DNA from: Gillisia sp. | GTDB taxonomy: Bacteria; Bacteroidota; Bacteroidia; Flavobacteriales; Flavobacteriaceae | DNA length: 64,000 nucleotides | NCBI GenBank assembly: GCA_024635655.1 | Contig: JAGXIL010000024.1 | Location: forward strand, 62,001 to 126,000 | Direction of reading: 5' to 3' | Shown here: positions 6,924 through 16,582 of the stretch, in pieces | Layout: every line of letters begins with the position of its first letter | Numbering within the stretch: the stretch's first letter is position 1 | The notes under the pieces: generated by a model | Told to the model about the DNA's origin: nothing | The model's database searches: none | What the model saw: only the letters and a program-made list of their open reading frames with translations | Made by a program: the position numbers and the translations under genes

Positions 6924-8444
6924 GTGATAGATTCAGCTAAAATTGTTTTACGAAATTTAAGGGTTAAAGATTATCAGGAATTAAAAATTTCCATGGTCAA
7001 GAGTTATAAAACCATGGCTGATGAATACTGGAGCAAGGCAGAAATAAAAACGCTTATCAGCAAATTTCCCGACGGGCAGTTTTGTATTGAGATAGACGGC
7101 AAAATTGCAGGTTGTGCCTTATCCATTATTGTTGATTACGACAAGCTGGATGCAAATCATAAATACGAGGATATTCTTGGAGGAGAGAACTTTTCTACTC
7201 ATAACAAGAATGGGGATGTTCTTTATGGCATTGATGTTTTTATTCATCCTGATTACCGGGGGATGCGCCTGGGCCGCCGATTATATGAAGCCAGGAAAGA
7301 ACTTTGTGAACAGTTAAACTTAAGGGCTATTATTTTTGGCGGCAGAATTCCCAATTATGCTGAATATGCCGAAGAATTAACTCCTAAAAAATACATAGAT
7401 AAAGTCAAACTGAAAGAGATCCACGATCCCGTGCTGTCTTTTCAGCTATCAAATGACTTTCACGTCAAAAAAGTGATCAAGGGATACTTACCGGGAGATG
7501 AAGACAGTATGGAATATGCCACTTTAATGGAGTGGAATAATATATACTACACCAAGGAAAAGAAACTTATTGACACCAAAAAAACAGTAGTCCGCCTTGG
7601 CCTGGTCCAATGGCAAATGCGACTGTTCAAGGATTACGAGGCTCTTGTGTCCCAAATCGAATTCTTTGTAGATGCCGTAAGTGATTACCAAAGTGATTTC
7701 ATTTTGTTTCCTGAATTGTTCAATGCCCCACTTATGGCGCAGTTCAATCACCTTAATGAAGCTGAAGCCATTCGCGGTTTGTCATCTTATACGGAGCGAT
7801 TGCTGGAGACCTTTCGGGAATTTGCCATGAATTACAATATCAATATCATCACCGGAAGTATGCCACAGGTTGTGGGAGAACATATGCATAACGTAGGATT
7901 TTTATGCCGAAGGGATGGTAGCTATGAAAAATATGAGAAGCTGCATATTACTCCTGCAGAAGAATCGGCATGGGGAATGAAAGGTGGTTCTATCCTTGAA
8001 ACTTATGATACAGATTGCGGAAAGATTGGAGTACTTATATGTTACGACGTTGAATTCCCCGAATTACCCAGGTTACTGGCTGAAGAAGGAATGAACATTC
8101 TTTTCGTGCCCTTTATGACCGATACCCAAAACGGATATTCCCGTGTAAAGATATGTGCCCAGTCCCGGGCTGTGGAAAATGAATGTTACGTAGCCATTGC
8201 GGGATCTGTAGGGAACCTGCCAAAGGTAAACAATATGGATATTCAATACGCCCAAAGTGCAGTATTCACGCCTTCAGATTTTGCTTTTCCGGTTAACGGA
8301 ATTAAAGCTGAAGCAACTCCAAATACTGAAAGCACCTTGCTGGTAGATGTAGACCTGGACTTGCTGAAAGAACTTCATGCCTTTGGAAGTGTTAGAAATA
8401 TGAAGGATCGCCGGAAAGATCTTTATTCCCTTAAGCGAAAGTAA
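6924..8444 (+). CDS. GNAT acetyltransferase fused to a carbon-nitrogen hydrolase (nitrilase family)
   Basis: The 506-residue protein has two domains. Residues 1-210 are a GNAT fold with GIDVFIHPDYRGMRLGRRLY (from 102) as the acetyl-CoA binding motif. Residues about 222-500 are a nitrilase-superfamily hydrolase with the Glu-Lys-Cys triad at E264 (LFPELFN), K339 (YEKLHITP) and C373 (GVLICYDVEFPE). The natural substrate is unknown; nitrilase-family members hydrolyse amides, and the fusion suggests acylation and amide turnover on one metabolite. This fusion is seen in other Bacteroidota. Initiation is from GTG at 6924. It appears monocistronic, with 153 bases before it. Confidence 0.9.
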   Translation: MIDSAKIVLRNLRVKDYQELKISMVKSYKTMADEYWSKAEIKTLISKFPDGQFCIEIDGKIAGCALSIIVDYDKLDANHKYEDILGGENFSTHNKNGDVLYGIDVFIHPDYRGMRLGRRLYEARKELCEQLNLRAIIFGGRIPNYAEYAEELTPKKYIDKVKLKEIHDPVLSFQLSNDFHVKKVIKGYLPGDEDSMEYATLMEWNNIYYTKEKKLIDTKKTVVRLGLVQWQMRLFKDYEALVSQIEFFVDAVSDYQSDFILFPELFNAPLMAQFNHLNEAEAIRGLSSYTERLLETFREFAMNYNINIITGSMPQVVGEHMHNVGFLCRRDGSYEKYEKLHITPAEESAWGMKGGSILETYDTDCGKIGVLICYDVEFPELPRLLAEEGMNILFVPFMTDTQNGYSRVKICAQSRAVENECYVAIAGSVGNLPKVNNMDIQYAQSAVFTPSDFAFPVNGIKAEATPNTESTLLVDVDLDLLKELHAFGSVRNMKDRRKDLYSLKRK

Positions 8445-8545
8445 GGGAAATAAGCTTTAATAGAATTATTTTTTTTCATAACTTCTTTTATATAATTCAG
8501 TATGGACTGCTCCTTTGGCCGTCTTTCGCAGGTTAAAAAAGACTC

Positions 8546-9280
8546 TTGATCAAAAAAATTCTTATAATATTATTTCTGATCTTTTCCATTGGCGGGATCA
8601 AAGCACAGGACCGGGTGATAGATAAAAAATTCACTTACTGGACAAGAGCCTATTTGGAATATCAACTAAGTGATCCTGTAGTTTTGGACCTGGAATTTGA
8701 TAACAGAAGGTATATCATTCCCCATAACCAGTTTCAGACGATGATGAGATTTACCCTGCATGCCCGTGTGTATTCCTGGTTAACGGTAGGGTCGGGGTTT
8801 GGATACTCTTTGGAATACAGTGAGGCTACCAATATGAGTATACCCGAAATAAGGCCTCACCAGGAATTCAATGCCGCTCATTCCAAAGATAATTGGGATT
8901 TTTCATACAGGATAAGGCTTGAAGAGCGGTTCATACAGGATACTACGCGGGTTATTAATAATTCTCAAATTACTGAAAACAGAGAAGACAGTTATAGTTT
9001 CGGATTTAGAAGCAGGTATAGTGCCGGTGCAGAGTATGCTTTGATACCGCGGGACAGAAATCAGGGACACTTAGCGGTAGAGGCAAGTTCTGAGATCATG
9101 TTTACAGCTACTTTTCGGGAGTTTTTTGACACCTTCAGGCAATATGTTGGGTTTAGTTACTATTTGCGCAAAAACAGTGTTTTGGAATTGGGGTATTTGC
9201 TATCGCTGGAAAAGAATTACCGGTATAACATCCTGTTCGATTTTGACAACATCCGTTTTACCTTTCGACAATCCTTATAA
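8546..9280 (+). CDS. DUF2490-like outer-membrane beta-barrel protein
   Basis: The 244-residue protein starts with a signal peptide (KKILIILFLIFSIGGIKAQ) and continues with alternating amphipathic strands rich in aromatic residues, typical of a small barrel: TYWTRAYLEYQLSDPVVLDL, then EFDNRRY, SWLTVGSGFGYSLEY, and a last strand ending in FTFRQSL with a C-terminal aromatic pattern. The pattern fits DUF2490 proteins, common in Bacteroidota and without a known function. The only good start is TTG 8546. Confidence 0.75.
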   Translation: MIKKILIILFLIFSIGGIKAQDRVIDKKFTYWTRAYLEYQLSDPVVLDLEFDNRRYIIPHNQFQTMMRFTLHARVYSWLTVGSGFGYSLEYSEATNMSIPEIRPHQEFNAAHSKDNWDFSYRIRLEERFIQDTTRVINNSQITENREDSYSFGFRSRYSAGAEYALIPRDRNQGHLAVEASSEIMFTATFREFFDTFRQYVGFSYYLRKNSVLELGYLLSLEKNYRYNILFDFDNIRFTFRQSL

Positions 9281-9310
9281 AGATTCTTATCTTATAAATA
9301 TTAAATCATT

Positions 9311-9541
9311 TTATCTAAAGCAGGCATAATATTTCAAGGCTATATTTACTGTATTACAAAAGTTTAAATTAATCCCATAATAATTTTCCGGAACCTCTAG
9401 CATCAGGTGATATTGTACGGGAGGTTTTTGATCAACTTTAAATGGCACCCGGAAGAAATTGCGATTCCACCTCTTTAATAATTCTGCTATCTGCTCAGCA
9501 TCAGTCGTCACCGGTACTTTTCCAATAAACGATCTTACCAT
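9311..9541 (-). CDS. Possible small protein (76 aa), unknown
   Basis: An open frame on the minus strand lies in the 464-base gap between the DUF2490-like gene and ilvD. It begins MVRSFIGKVPVTTDAEQIAE, has a plausible amphipathic helix (EQIAELLKRWNR) and strand-like tail. It does not overlap a coding gene on the other strand, so it is not a shadow, but I do not recognise the family and see no clear promoter. It could equally be chance. Confidence 0.35.
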   Translation of the reverse strand: MVRSFIGKVPVTTDAEQIAELLKRWNRNFFRVPFKVDQKPPVQYHLMLEVPENYYGINLNFCNTVNIALKYYACFR

Positions 9542-9701
9542 TCTTTTCCCTTAAAATTTTCTGTATATTTTTTATTTCTAAGACTTTCGGGTTCAGCTAT
9601 CGTAATTTATTGAAGGCTAAAATCTTGTTTTACAGTATTTTATAGGAAGTTGACCTATATTGAAATTAATAGCAGCCTTTGATTGCTTCAGCTGAGAATC
9701 T

Positions 9702-9744
9702 ATGAAGAAAGTAGATTTATCTCCTATTTACTACATATAGGAGA
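9702..9744 (+). promoter_or_regulatory. Hairpin occluding the ilvD start, with overlapping mini-ORF
   Basis: TCTCCTAT (9720-9727) and ATAGGAGA (9737-9744) form a perfect 8-bp stem with a 9-base loop that ends directly at the ilvD ATG and buries AGGAG. A 12-codon open frame (9702-9740, [12 protein letters not shown]) ends inside the 3' arm. This arrangement could couple leader translation to ilvD initiation. The sequence facts are direct; the regulatory role is inference. Confidence 0.45.
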
Positions 9745-11418
9745 ATGAATAATAAGTACAGCCAGATTTTAACGCAAAGCGATTCCCAACCCGGGGCACA
9801 AGCAATGTTGCACGCCATAGGGTTAACTAAAGAAGATTTTAAAAAACCATTTGTCGGAATAGCCAGTACAGGTTACGAAGGGAACCCTTGTAATATGCAC
9901 CTAAACGATCTCGCAAAGCTTGTAAAAAGGGGCAGTAACGAAAATGGTTTGGTTGGCCTTATCTTTAATACCATAGGGGTAAGCGACGGGATCTCCATGG
10001 GTACTCCCGGAATGCGATTCTCCTTACCATCACGTGACATTATTGCAGATTCCATTGAGACGGTGATCCAGGCCATGGCCTATGACGGATTGATTACGGT
10101 AGTAGGTTGCGATAAAAATATGCCCGGGGCCCTTATGGCGATGCTTCGCCTTAACCGACCGGCGATATTGGTCTATGGCGGGACAATTGCTTCCGGCTGT
10201 CACAAAGGACAAAAGTTAGACGTGGTATCGGCTTTTGAAGCCTGGGGCGCGAAGATGGCCGGAGATATAGATAAAGAAGAATACGATACTATAATAGAGA
10301 AATCCTGTCCGGGAGCCGGGGCTTGTGGGGGAATGTACACCGCAAACACCATGGCTTCAGCCATAGAAGCCCTGGGAATGGCGCTGCCGTATAATTCCTC
10401 AAATCCTGCAACAGGGGAGGAGAAGCAAGTTGAAAGTGAAACTGCCGGTAGGGCTATTGGTTTATTGATCGAGCGAGATATAAAGCCACGGGATATCGTC
10501 AACAAGAGATCTATAGAGAATGCGATAAGATTACTTACCGTGCTTGGTGGCTCCACCAATGCGGTACTCCATTTCCTTGCCATCGCAAGAGCTGCTGAGG
10601 TGGATTTTGACCTTAGGGATTTTCAGAGGATCTGTAATTCTACTCCCTTTTTGGCCGATCTAAAACCCAGCGGAAAATACGCAATGGAAGATGTCCATAA
10701 AATAGGAGGGATCCCTGCAGTTTTAAAATATATGCTGGAACAGGGAATGCTTCACGGCGACTGTTTAACAGTAACCGGAAAAACCCTGGCTGAAAATTTA
10801 GCTGAAGTTCCCGGACTCCTTGAGGGTCAGGAGATCATCAAACCTGTGGATCTGCCCATTAAAAAGACGGGCCACATACGGATGCTCTACGGAAATTTAG
10901 CTGAAGAAGGATCGGTAGCAAAGATCACAGGTAAAGAGGGGCTGGTATTTACAGGAAAGGCGAATGTGTTTAACAGTGAATTTGAAGCCAATGAAGGCAT
11001 TTCTTCCGGAAAGGTTGCCAAAGGAGATGTGATTGTGATACGCTATGAAGGCCCAAAAGGAGGCCCGGGTATGCCCGAGATGCTCAAACCTACTTCTGCC
11101 ATTATGGGCGCAGGTCTGGGGAAGGAGGTAGCCCTAATCACCGATGGGAGGTTTTCCGGAGGGACCCACGGCTTTGTGGTAGGACATATTACTCCTGAAG
11201 CACAGGAAGGCGGATTACTGGCCTTTGTAGAAAATGGAGACCAGATCACCATTAACGCCGAAACCAACAGGATTGAGGTAGATCTTTCTCCTGAATTAAT
11301 AGAAATGCGAAAGAAAAACTGGAAAGCCCCGGCTCTAAAATATACAAACGGCGTGCTCTACAAATATGCAAAAACCGTATCCTCAGCCTCCAGGGGTTGT
11401 GTTACAGATGAATTTTAA
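9745..11418 (+). CDS. ilvD: Dihydroxy-acid dehydratase
   Basis: IlvD converts 2,3-dihydroxy-isovalerate and 2,3-dihydroxy-3-methylvalerate to the 2-oxo acids, the third common step of valine/leucine and isoleucine synthesis. The 557-residue protein is full length. Candidate iron-sulfur ligands are C49 (GNPCN), C122 (VGCDKNMPG) and C194 ([16 protein letters not shown]). The Gly-rich C-terminal block [12 protein letters not shown] and [12 protein letters not shown] is present. It is the first gene of ilvD-ilvB-ilvN-ilvC-ilvA, all close or overlapping. A hairpin overlaps its translation start. Confidence 0.97.
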   Translation: MNNKYSQILTQSDSQPGAQAMLHAIGLTKEDFKKPFVGIASTGYEGNPCNMHLNDLAKLVKRGSNENGLVGLIFNTIGVSDGISMGTPGMRFSLPSRDIIADSIETVIQAMAYDGLITVVGCDKNMPGALMAMLRLNRPAILVYGGTIASGCHKGQKLDVVSAFEAWGAKMAGDIDKEEYDTIIEKSCPGAGACGGMYTANTMASAIEALGMALPYNSSNPATGEEKQVESETAGRAIGLLIERDIKPRDIVNKRSIENAIRLLTVLGGSTNAVLHFLAIARAAEVDFDLRDFQRICNSTPFLADLKPSGKYAMEDVHKIGGIPAVLKYMLEQGMLHGDCLTVTGKTLAENLAEVPGLLEGQEIIKPVDLPIKKTGHIRMLYGNLAEEGSVAKITGKEGLVFTGKANVFNSEFEANEGISSGKVAKGDVIVIRYEGPKGGPGMPEMLKPTSAIMGAGLGKEVALITDGRFSGGTHGFVVGHITPEAQEGGLLAFVENGDQITINAETNRIEVDLSPELIEMRKKNWKAPALKYTNGVLYKYAKTVSSASRGCVTDEF

Positions 11419-11430
11419 TGATTATGGAAG

Positions 11431-13164
11431 ATGGAAGTAAAAACAGCTAAGTTTAAGGAAACCCCGGCAGCAACCAAAGTTACCGTCTCCGGTGCAGAGG
11501 CAGTGATCAAGTGTTTGCTGGAAGAGGGAACAGATACTATTTACGGGTATCCCGGGGGAGCGATCATGCCGGTGTATGATGAATTGTATAAATATCGAGA
11601 TACTTTGCACCATGTGCTCACCAGGCATGAGCAGGGAGCGACCCATGCCGCGCAGGGATATGCCAGGGTCACCGGAAAAGTGGGAGTGGCCATTGCAACT
11701 TCGGGACCCGGAGCGACAAATTTGATCACCGGAATTGCCGATGCCCAACTTGATTCTACTCCAATGGTAGTGATCACCGGCCAGGTGGGTTCGCATCTAT
11801 TGGGGAGCGATGCCTTCCAGGAAATTGACATTGTGGGAATTTCCACCCCTATTACCAAATGGAATTACCAGATCACCAAAGCCTCAGAAATTCCGGAGAT
11901 CTTTGCAAAGGCTTTTTACATCGCCCGCTCCGGAAGACCGGGTCCGGTGTTGATCGATATTACCAAAGATGCCCAGTTTGCATCTATGGAATTCAGCTAT
12001 AAGAAATGTTCAGGGATCCGGAGTTATATTCCGTATCCTGAAGTAGATCCGGAAGCCGTTCAACTGGCTGCCGAAGCGATGAACAATGCCAAAAAACCAC
12101 TTATCGTATTTGGGCAGGGTGTGATCCTGGGAAGTGCAGAAGAATTGTTCAGACAAGTAGTGGAGCGATCGGGGATCCCGGCAGCCTGGACAATTTTAGG
12201 GCTTTCAGCTTTACCTACAGCTCATGAACTTAATGTGGGAATGGTGGGAATGCACGGAAACTATGGCCCTAATATACTTACAAATGAATGTGATGTTTTG
12301 ATCGCCATCGGAATGCGTTTTGACGACCGGGTAACCGGAAACCTGGAAAAATACGCGAAGCAGGCAACCATCATTCACTTTGAGATTGATCCGGCGGAAA
12401 TTAATAAGAATGTGCAGGTACAAATTCCGGTGCTAGGGGATGTAAAGGAATCTCTTGAGTTATTGCTGAATTATTTAAAACCAAATGAACATCCACAATG
12501 GCACCAGGAATTCAAAAAATATTATGACCAGGAATATGAGAAGGTCATCAAAAACGACCTTAATGCCAACGTGGGAGAATTGAAGATGGCTGAGGTTATT
12601 GATGAGATAAATACCTGTTTTAAAGGCGACGCCATTATTGTTTCAGATGTGGGGCAGCACCAGATGGTAACCTGTCGCTATGCAAAATTCAATTCCACCC
12701 GCAGCAATGTGACTTCCGGCGGATTGGGCACTATGGGATTTGCCCTTCCGGCAGCTTTAGGTGCCAAGATGGGCAGTCCGGAGAGGGAGGTGGTGGCTAT
12801 TATTGGGGATGGCGGGTACCAGATGACCATTCAGGAACTTGGGACCATCTTTCAAACCCGGGCTGCGGTGAAGATCGTGATCCTCAACAACGGATTCCTG
12901 GGCATGGTGCGGCAGTGGCAGCAAATGTTCTTTGAAAAGCGCTATGCTTCTACAGAGCTGGTGAATCCGGATTTTGTGACCATTGCAAAAGGATACCATA
13001 TAAAAACGAATCAGGTAACGGAACGCGCTCAGTTAAAAGATGCGATAAAGGAAATGTACGATGCGCAGGAGCCGTATTTCCTTGAAGTAAAAGTGGAGAA
13101 AGAGGAGAATGTCTTTCCTATGATCCCAACAGGAGCAGCTGTTTCAGAAATACGTTTGGAGTAA
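11431..13164 (+). CDS. ilvB: Acetolactate synthase large (catalytic) subunit
   Basis: This thiamine-diphosphate enzyme condenses pyruvate with pyruvate or 2-oxobutyrate. The 577-residue protein has the N-terminal PYR domain (DTIYGYPGGAIMPVYDELYK), the conserved ARVTGKVGVAIATSGPGATN, and the diphosphate-binding motif GDGGYQMTIQELGTIFQT followed by NNGFLGMVRQWQ. It lies 12 bases after ilvD and its stop shares one base with the ilvN start, so the two subunits are translationally coupled. Confidence 0.97.
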   Translation: MEVKTAKFKETPAATKVTVSGAEAVIKCLLEEGTDTIYGYPGGAIMPVYDELYKYRDTLHHVLTRHEQGATHAAQGYARVTGKVGVAIATSGPGATNLITGIADAQLDSTPMVVITGQVGSHLLGSDAFQEIDIVGISTPITKWNYQITKASEIPEIFAKAFYIARSGRPGPVLIDITKDAQFASMEFSYKKCSGIRSYIPYPEVDPEAVQLAAEAMNNAKKPLIVFGQGVILGSAEELFRQVVERSGIPAAWTILGLSALPTAHELNVGMVGMHGNYGPNILTNECDVLIAIGMRFDDRVTGNLEKYAKQATIIHFEIDPAEINKNVQVQIPVLGDVKESLELLLNYLKPNEHPQWHQEFKKYYDQEYEKVIKNDLNANVGELKMAEVIDEINTCFKGDAIIVSDVGQHQMVTCRYAKFNSTRSNVTSGGLGTMGFALPAALGAKMGSPEREVVAIIGDGGYQMTIQELGTIFQTRAAVKIVILNNGFLGMVRQWQQMFFEKRYASTELVNPDFVTIAKGYHIKTNQVTERAQLKDAIKEMYDAQEPYFLEVKVEKEENVFPMIPTGAAVSEIRLE

Positions 13165-13700
13165 TGGAAAATAAAAATTTCACAGTTTCGGTATATACCG
13201 AGAACAACATAGGACTCTTGAGCAGGATCGCGGCCATTTTTTTGAAAAGGCATATCAATATAGAAAGCATAACCGCTTCCAGGAGTGAAGTGAATGAGGT
13301 GATGCGGTTTATTATCGTGGTGAACATTTCCGAAGAAAAAGTAAGGAAGATCGTTGGCCAGATAGAGAAACAGATCGAGGTGATCAAAGCTTTTTATCAT
13401 ACCGATGAAGAATTGATCTATCAGGAAACGGCGCTTTATAAAATACGCTCTGCAGACTTTGTGGAAGATCTGAATATTCAGGATTTTATTAAGGAAACCA
13501 ATGCCAGAATTGTTACGGTAACCCCTAAGTTTTTCGTTATTGAAAAGACAGGAAAACGCCAGGAAACAGAAAATCTTTACGAAAAACTAAAACCATATGG
13601 ATTGATGCAGTTTGTACGTTCCGGCACGATAGCCGTGTCAAAGAACGAAATGCAGATCTCAGAGATCCTTGAAAAATTTAATACAACTTCAGTATCATGA
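13164..13700 (+). CDS. ilvN: Acetolactate synthase small (regulatory) subunit
   Basis: The 178-residue protein begins with an ACT domain ([20 protein letters not shown], then [12 protein letters not shown]), the module that binds valine and gives feedback control in this family. The C-terminal half (from about residue 85) matches the second small-subunit domain that activates the catalytic subunit. It overlaps ilvB by one base and ilvC by four (ATGA). Confidence 0.94.
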   Translation: MENKNFTVSVYTENNIGLLSRIAAIFLKRHINIESITASRSEVNEVMRFIIVVNISEEKVRKIVGQIEKQIEVIKAFYHTDEELIYQETALYKIRSADFVEDLNIQDFIKETNARIVTVTPKFFVIEKTGKRQETENLYEKLKPYGLMQFVRSGTIAVSKNEMQISEILEKFNTTSVS

Positions 13701-15172
13701 CAAATTATTTTAACAGCCTTTCTTTACGTGAACAACTGGCCCAGCTGGGAACCTGCCGCTTTATGGATTCAGACGAGTTCAGTGATGGCGTGGAAGTTCT
13801 CAAAGGCAAGAACATCGTGATCGTAGGATGTGGTGCCCAGGGATTGAACCAGGGCCTGAATATGCGGGACAGCGGATTAGATATTTCTTACGCCCTGCGT
13901 GCAGAAGCTATTTCAGAAATAAGGCAATCCTATAAAAATACGGTAGAAAACAATTTTAAGGTTGGCACCTATGAGGAGCTCATACCACAGGCAGATCTGG
14001 TGATCAACCTGACCCCGGACAAGCAGCACACTTCGGTAATCAACAACATTCTTCCGCATATCAAAAAGAATGCGGTGCTTTCTTATTCCCACGGCTTCAA
14101 TATCGTGGAAGAAGGAATGAAGATAAGGGAAGATATCACCGTGATCATGGTGGCCCCCAAATGCCCGGGAACTGAAGTTCGCGAGGAGTACAAAAGAGGC
14201 TTTGGGGTACCTACCCTAATCGCAGTACATCCGGAAAACGATCCGCAGGGAATTGGAATGGAATGGGCAAAAGCCTATGCGGTTGCCACAGGTGGCCATA
14301 AAGCGGGTGTGCTGGAATCTTCCTTTGTAGCCGAAGTGAAATCTGATCTTATGGGGGAGCAAACCATTTTGTGCGGAGTGCTTCAAACGGGGTCAATTTT
14401 GAGCTTTGATAAAATGGTTGCGGAAGGCGTAGATCCAAATTACGCCGCTAAATTCATCCAATATGGATGGGAAACGATTACCGAAGCTTTGAAGCACGGC
14501 GGGATCACCAATATGATGGACCGGCTTTCCAATCCGGCTAAGCTTCGGGCAAATGAGATCTCAGAAGAACTGAAATTGAAATTACGTCCGCTTTTCAGAA
14601 AACATATGGATGATATTATTTCAGGAAATTTCAGCTCAAGGATGATGAAAGACTGGCAAAATGATGACAGGGAGCTTTTGGAATGGCGTGCAGCCACTGC
14701 TGAGACTGCTTTTGAAAAAACAGAGATTACAGACAATAAGATCGAAGAGCAGGAATATTTTGACAACGGGGTGCTTCTGGTAGCCTTTGTAAAAGCAGGT
14801 GTAGAACTCGCCTTTGAAACTATGACTGAAGCCGGAATTGTAGAAGAATCTGCTTACTATGAATCGCTTCACGAAGCGCCTTTAATTGCCAATACCATTG
14901 CTAGGAAGAAGTTGTACGAGATGAACAGGATCATTTCTGATACTGCTGAATACGGCTGCTATTTATTTGACCATTCCTGTAAGCCTCTTATTCAGGATTA
15001 CATTACCGGACTGGAATCTAAATTGATAGGAAGGCCTTTTGTAAATGGGGAAGGTACAGGGGTAGACAATAAGAAACTTATCACCGTAAATGATGCGATA
15101 CGCAATCATCCCGTTGAGATAGTTGGGAAAGAGCTGAGAGAAGCCATGACCGCAATGAAAAATCTATATTGA
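13697..15172 (+). CDS. ilvC: Ketol-acid reductoisomerase, long class II form
   Basis: IlvC isomerises and reduces acetolactate or acetohydroxybutyrate with NADPH. The 491-residue length shows the long (class II, E. coli/plant-like) form with a duplicated knotted helical domain. The Rossmann motif is [18 protein letters not shown] near residue 44, and ALRAE follows the cofactor loop. Mg ligands lie in the repeated C-terminal domains ([12 protein letters not shown]). Four-base overlap with ilvN; two bases before ilvA. Confidence 0.97.
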   Translation: MTNYFNSLSLREQLAQLGTCRFMDSDEFSDGVEVLKGKNIVIVGCGAQGLNQGLNMRDSGLDISYALRAEAISEIRQSYKNTVENNFKVGTYEELIPQADLVINLTPDKQHTSVINNILPHIKKNAVLSYSHGFNIVEEGMKIREDITVIMVAPKCPGTEVREEYKRGFGVPTLIAVHPENDPQGIGMEWAKAYAVATGGHKAGVLESSFVAEVKSDLMGEQTILCGVLQTGSILSFDKMVAEGVDPNYAAKFIQYGWETITEALKHGGITNMMDRLSNPAKLRANEISEELKLKLRPLFRKHMDDIISGNFSSRMMKDWQNDDRELLEWRAATAETAFEKTEITDNKIEEQEYFDNGVLLVAFVKAGVELAFETMTEAGIVEESAYYESLHEAPLIANTIARKKLYEMNRIISDTAEYGCYLFDHSCKPLIQDYITGLESKLIGRPFVNGEGTGVDNKKLITVNDAIRNHPVEIVGKELREAMTAMKNLY

Positions 15173-15173
15173 T

Positions 15174-16448
15174 ATGAACACACTGCAGGCAAATACCATC
15201 ACCTATAAGCCACAATTAGAGGAAGTACAAAAGGCTGCAGAACGCATTTCGAGGGTTTCTGTAAAGACACCTTTGACCGAGTCTTTTACCTATAGTAAAA
15301 AGTATGAGGCAAACGTGTTCTTTAAAAGGGAAGATCTGCAGCAGGTAAGGTCTTATAAGATCAGGGGGGCTTACAACAAGATCTCAAGTCTTTCACAAGA
15401 ACAGCTGCATAAAGGGGTAATTTGCGCCAGCGCAGGTAACCACGCGCAGGGGGTGGCCTTTGCCTGTAATAAACTGCACACCAGGGGAATTATTTATATG
15501 CCAGTGACCACTCCAAAACAAAAGGTGGAACAAACCGAAATGTTTGGTGGCGATTGGGTAAAAGTGGTATTATTTGGTGATACTTTTGACGATTCCTACA
15601 AAAGTGCTGTCACTTATGGCAATCAAAATGAACTGGTTTTTATTCATCCTTTTGACGATGAAAAGGTTATCGAAGGTCAGGCAACCATAGCTCTGGAAAT
15701 TCTGGAACAGGCAGAAAAACCCATAGATTATATTTTTGCGCCCCTGGGAGGCGGCGGACTTTTAGCCGGACTGTCAAGTGTGATCAAGCAACTTTCGCCA
15801 CATACTAAAATTATTGGGGTGGAGCCTGAAGGGGCACCTTCTATGAGCCTTTCCTTAAAAAGAGGGAAAGTGGTAGAGCTGGAGAATATAGACCGTTTTG
15901 TAGACGGGGCCGCAGTGCAAAAGGTAGGCAGCCGTAATTTTGAGATCTGCAGGGAAAATTTGGACCAAATGGTGACTGTTCCCGAAGGCAAGATCTGCCA
16001 GACCATCCTGGACCTTTACAACCAGGATGCGATCGTAATAGAACCTGCAGGAGCCATGGCCATAACGGTGCTAGATTCTTTTGCTGAGGAAATTAAGGGA
16101 AAACAAGTGGTGTGTATCGTTAGCGGAAGCAACAATGATATTACCCGAACGGCCGAAATAAAAGAACGTGCTTTGCTCTATGCAGGTTTAAAACATTATT
16201 TCATCGTGAGATTTCCACAAAGAGCGGGGGCGCTAAAAGAATTTGTAGCTGAAATCCTGGGGCCGGAAGATGATATTACACATTTTGAATATTCCAAAAA
16301 ACACCACAAAGAAAACGGGCCAGCCGTTGTGGGAATAGAGCTTAAGGATCCCCGGGATTTTGAAAAACTGGTGGAAAGAATGAAAGCCAAAAACTTCTTT
16401 GGGCAATATCTCAATGATAAGCCTGATCTTTTTCAGTTCCTTGTCTAA
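15174..16448 (+). CDS. ilvA: Threonine dehydratase (biosynthetic type)
   Basis: IlvA deaminates threonine to 2-oxobutyrate, the entry step for isoleucine. The PLP lysine is in VRSYKIRGAYNK, the phosphate loop is PLGGGGLLAGL, and CASAGNHAQGVAFA is the conserved substrate loop. At 424 residues it has one C-terminal ACT-like regulatory domain (from about 335, HYFIVRFPQRAGALKEFVAE), as in B. subtilis IlvA rather than the two of E. coli. It is the last gene of the ilv operon. Confidence 0.95.
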   Translation: MNTLQANTITYKPQLEEVQKAAERISRVSVKTPLTESFTYSKKYEANVFFKREDLQQVRSYKIRGAYNKISSLSQEQLHKGVICASAGNHAQGVAFACNKLHTRGIIYMPVTTPKQKVEQTEMFGGDWVKVVLFGDTFDDSYKSAVTYGNQNELVFIHPFDDEKVIEGQATIALEILEQAEKPIDYIFAPLGGGGLLAGLSSVIKQLSPHTKIIGVEPEGAPSMSLSLKRGKVVELENIDRFVDGAAVQKVGSRNFEICRENLDQMVTVPEGKICQTILDLYNQDAIVIEPAGAMAITVLDSFAEEIKGKQVVCIVSGSNNDITRTAEIKERALLYAGLKHYFIVRFPQRAGALKEFVAEILGPEDDITHFEYSKKHHKENGPAVVGIELKDPRDFEKLVERMKAKNFFGQYLNDKPDLFQFLV

Positions 16449-16527
16449 TGTAACCCTGTAGCAGAAGCATCTTCTTTATAAATAATTTGGTCCAAAGCCG
16501 GGTAGATTTTTATTCAGAATTAGGCAC

Positions 16528-16566
16528 AAAAAAACCTCCACAAAATAATGAAAAGGGAGGTTTTTA
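16528..16566. terminator. Bidirectional terminator between ilvA and leuB
   Basis: AAAAACCTCC and GGAGGTTTTT form an inverted repeat with a 15-base loop. A-run and T-run flanks make it usable from both strands, as expected between the converging ilv (plus) and leu (minus) operons. Confidence 0.85.
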
Positions 16567-16582
16567 AGCAAGCGTAAAAAAT

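Noticed and set aside
11422-11858. Minus-strand frames of 105 and 124 codons opposite ilvB
   Set aside because: Shadows caused by codon bias of ilvB; the plus strand has clear acetolactate synthase motifs.
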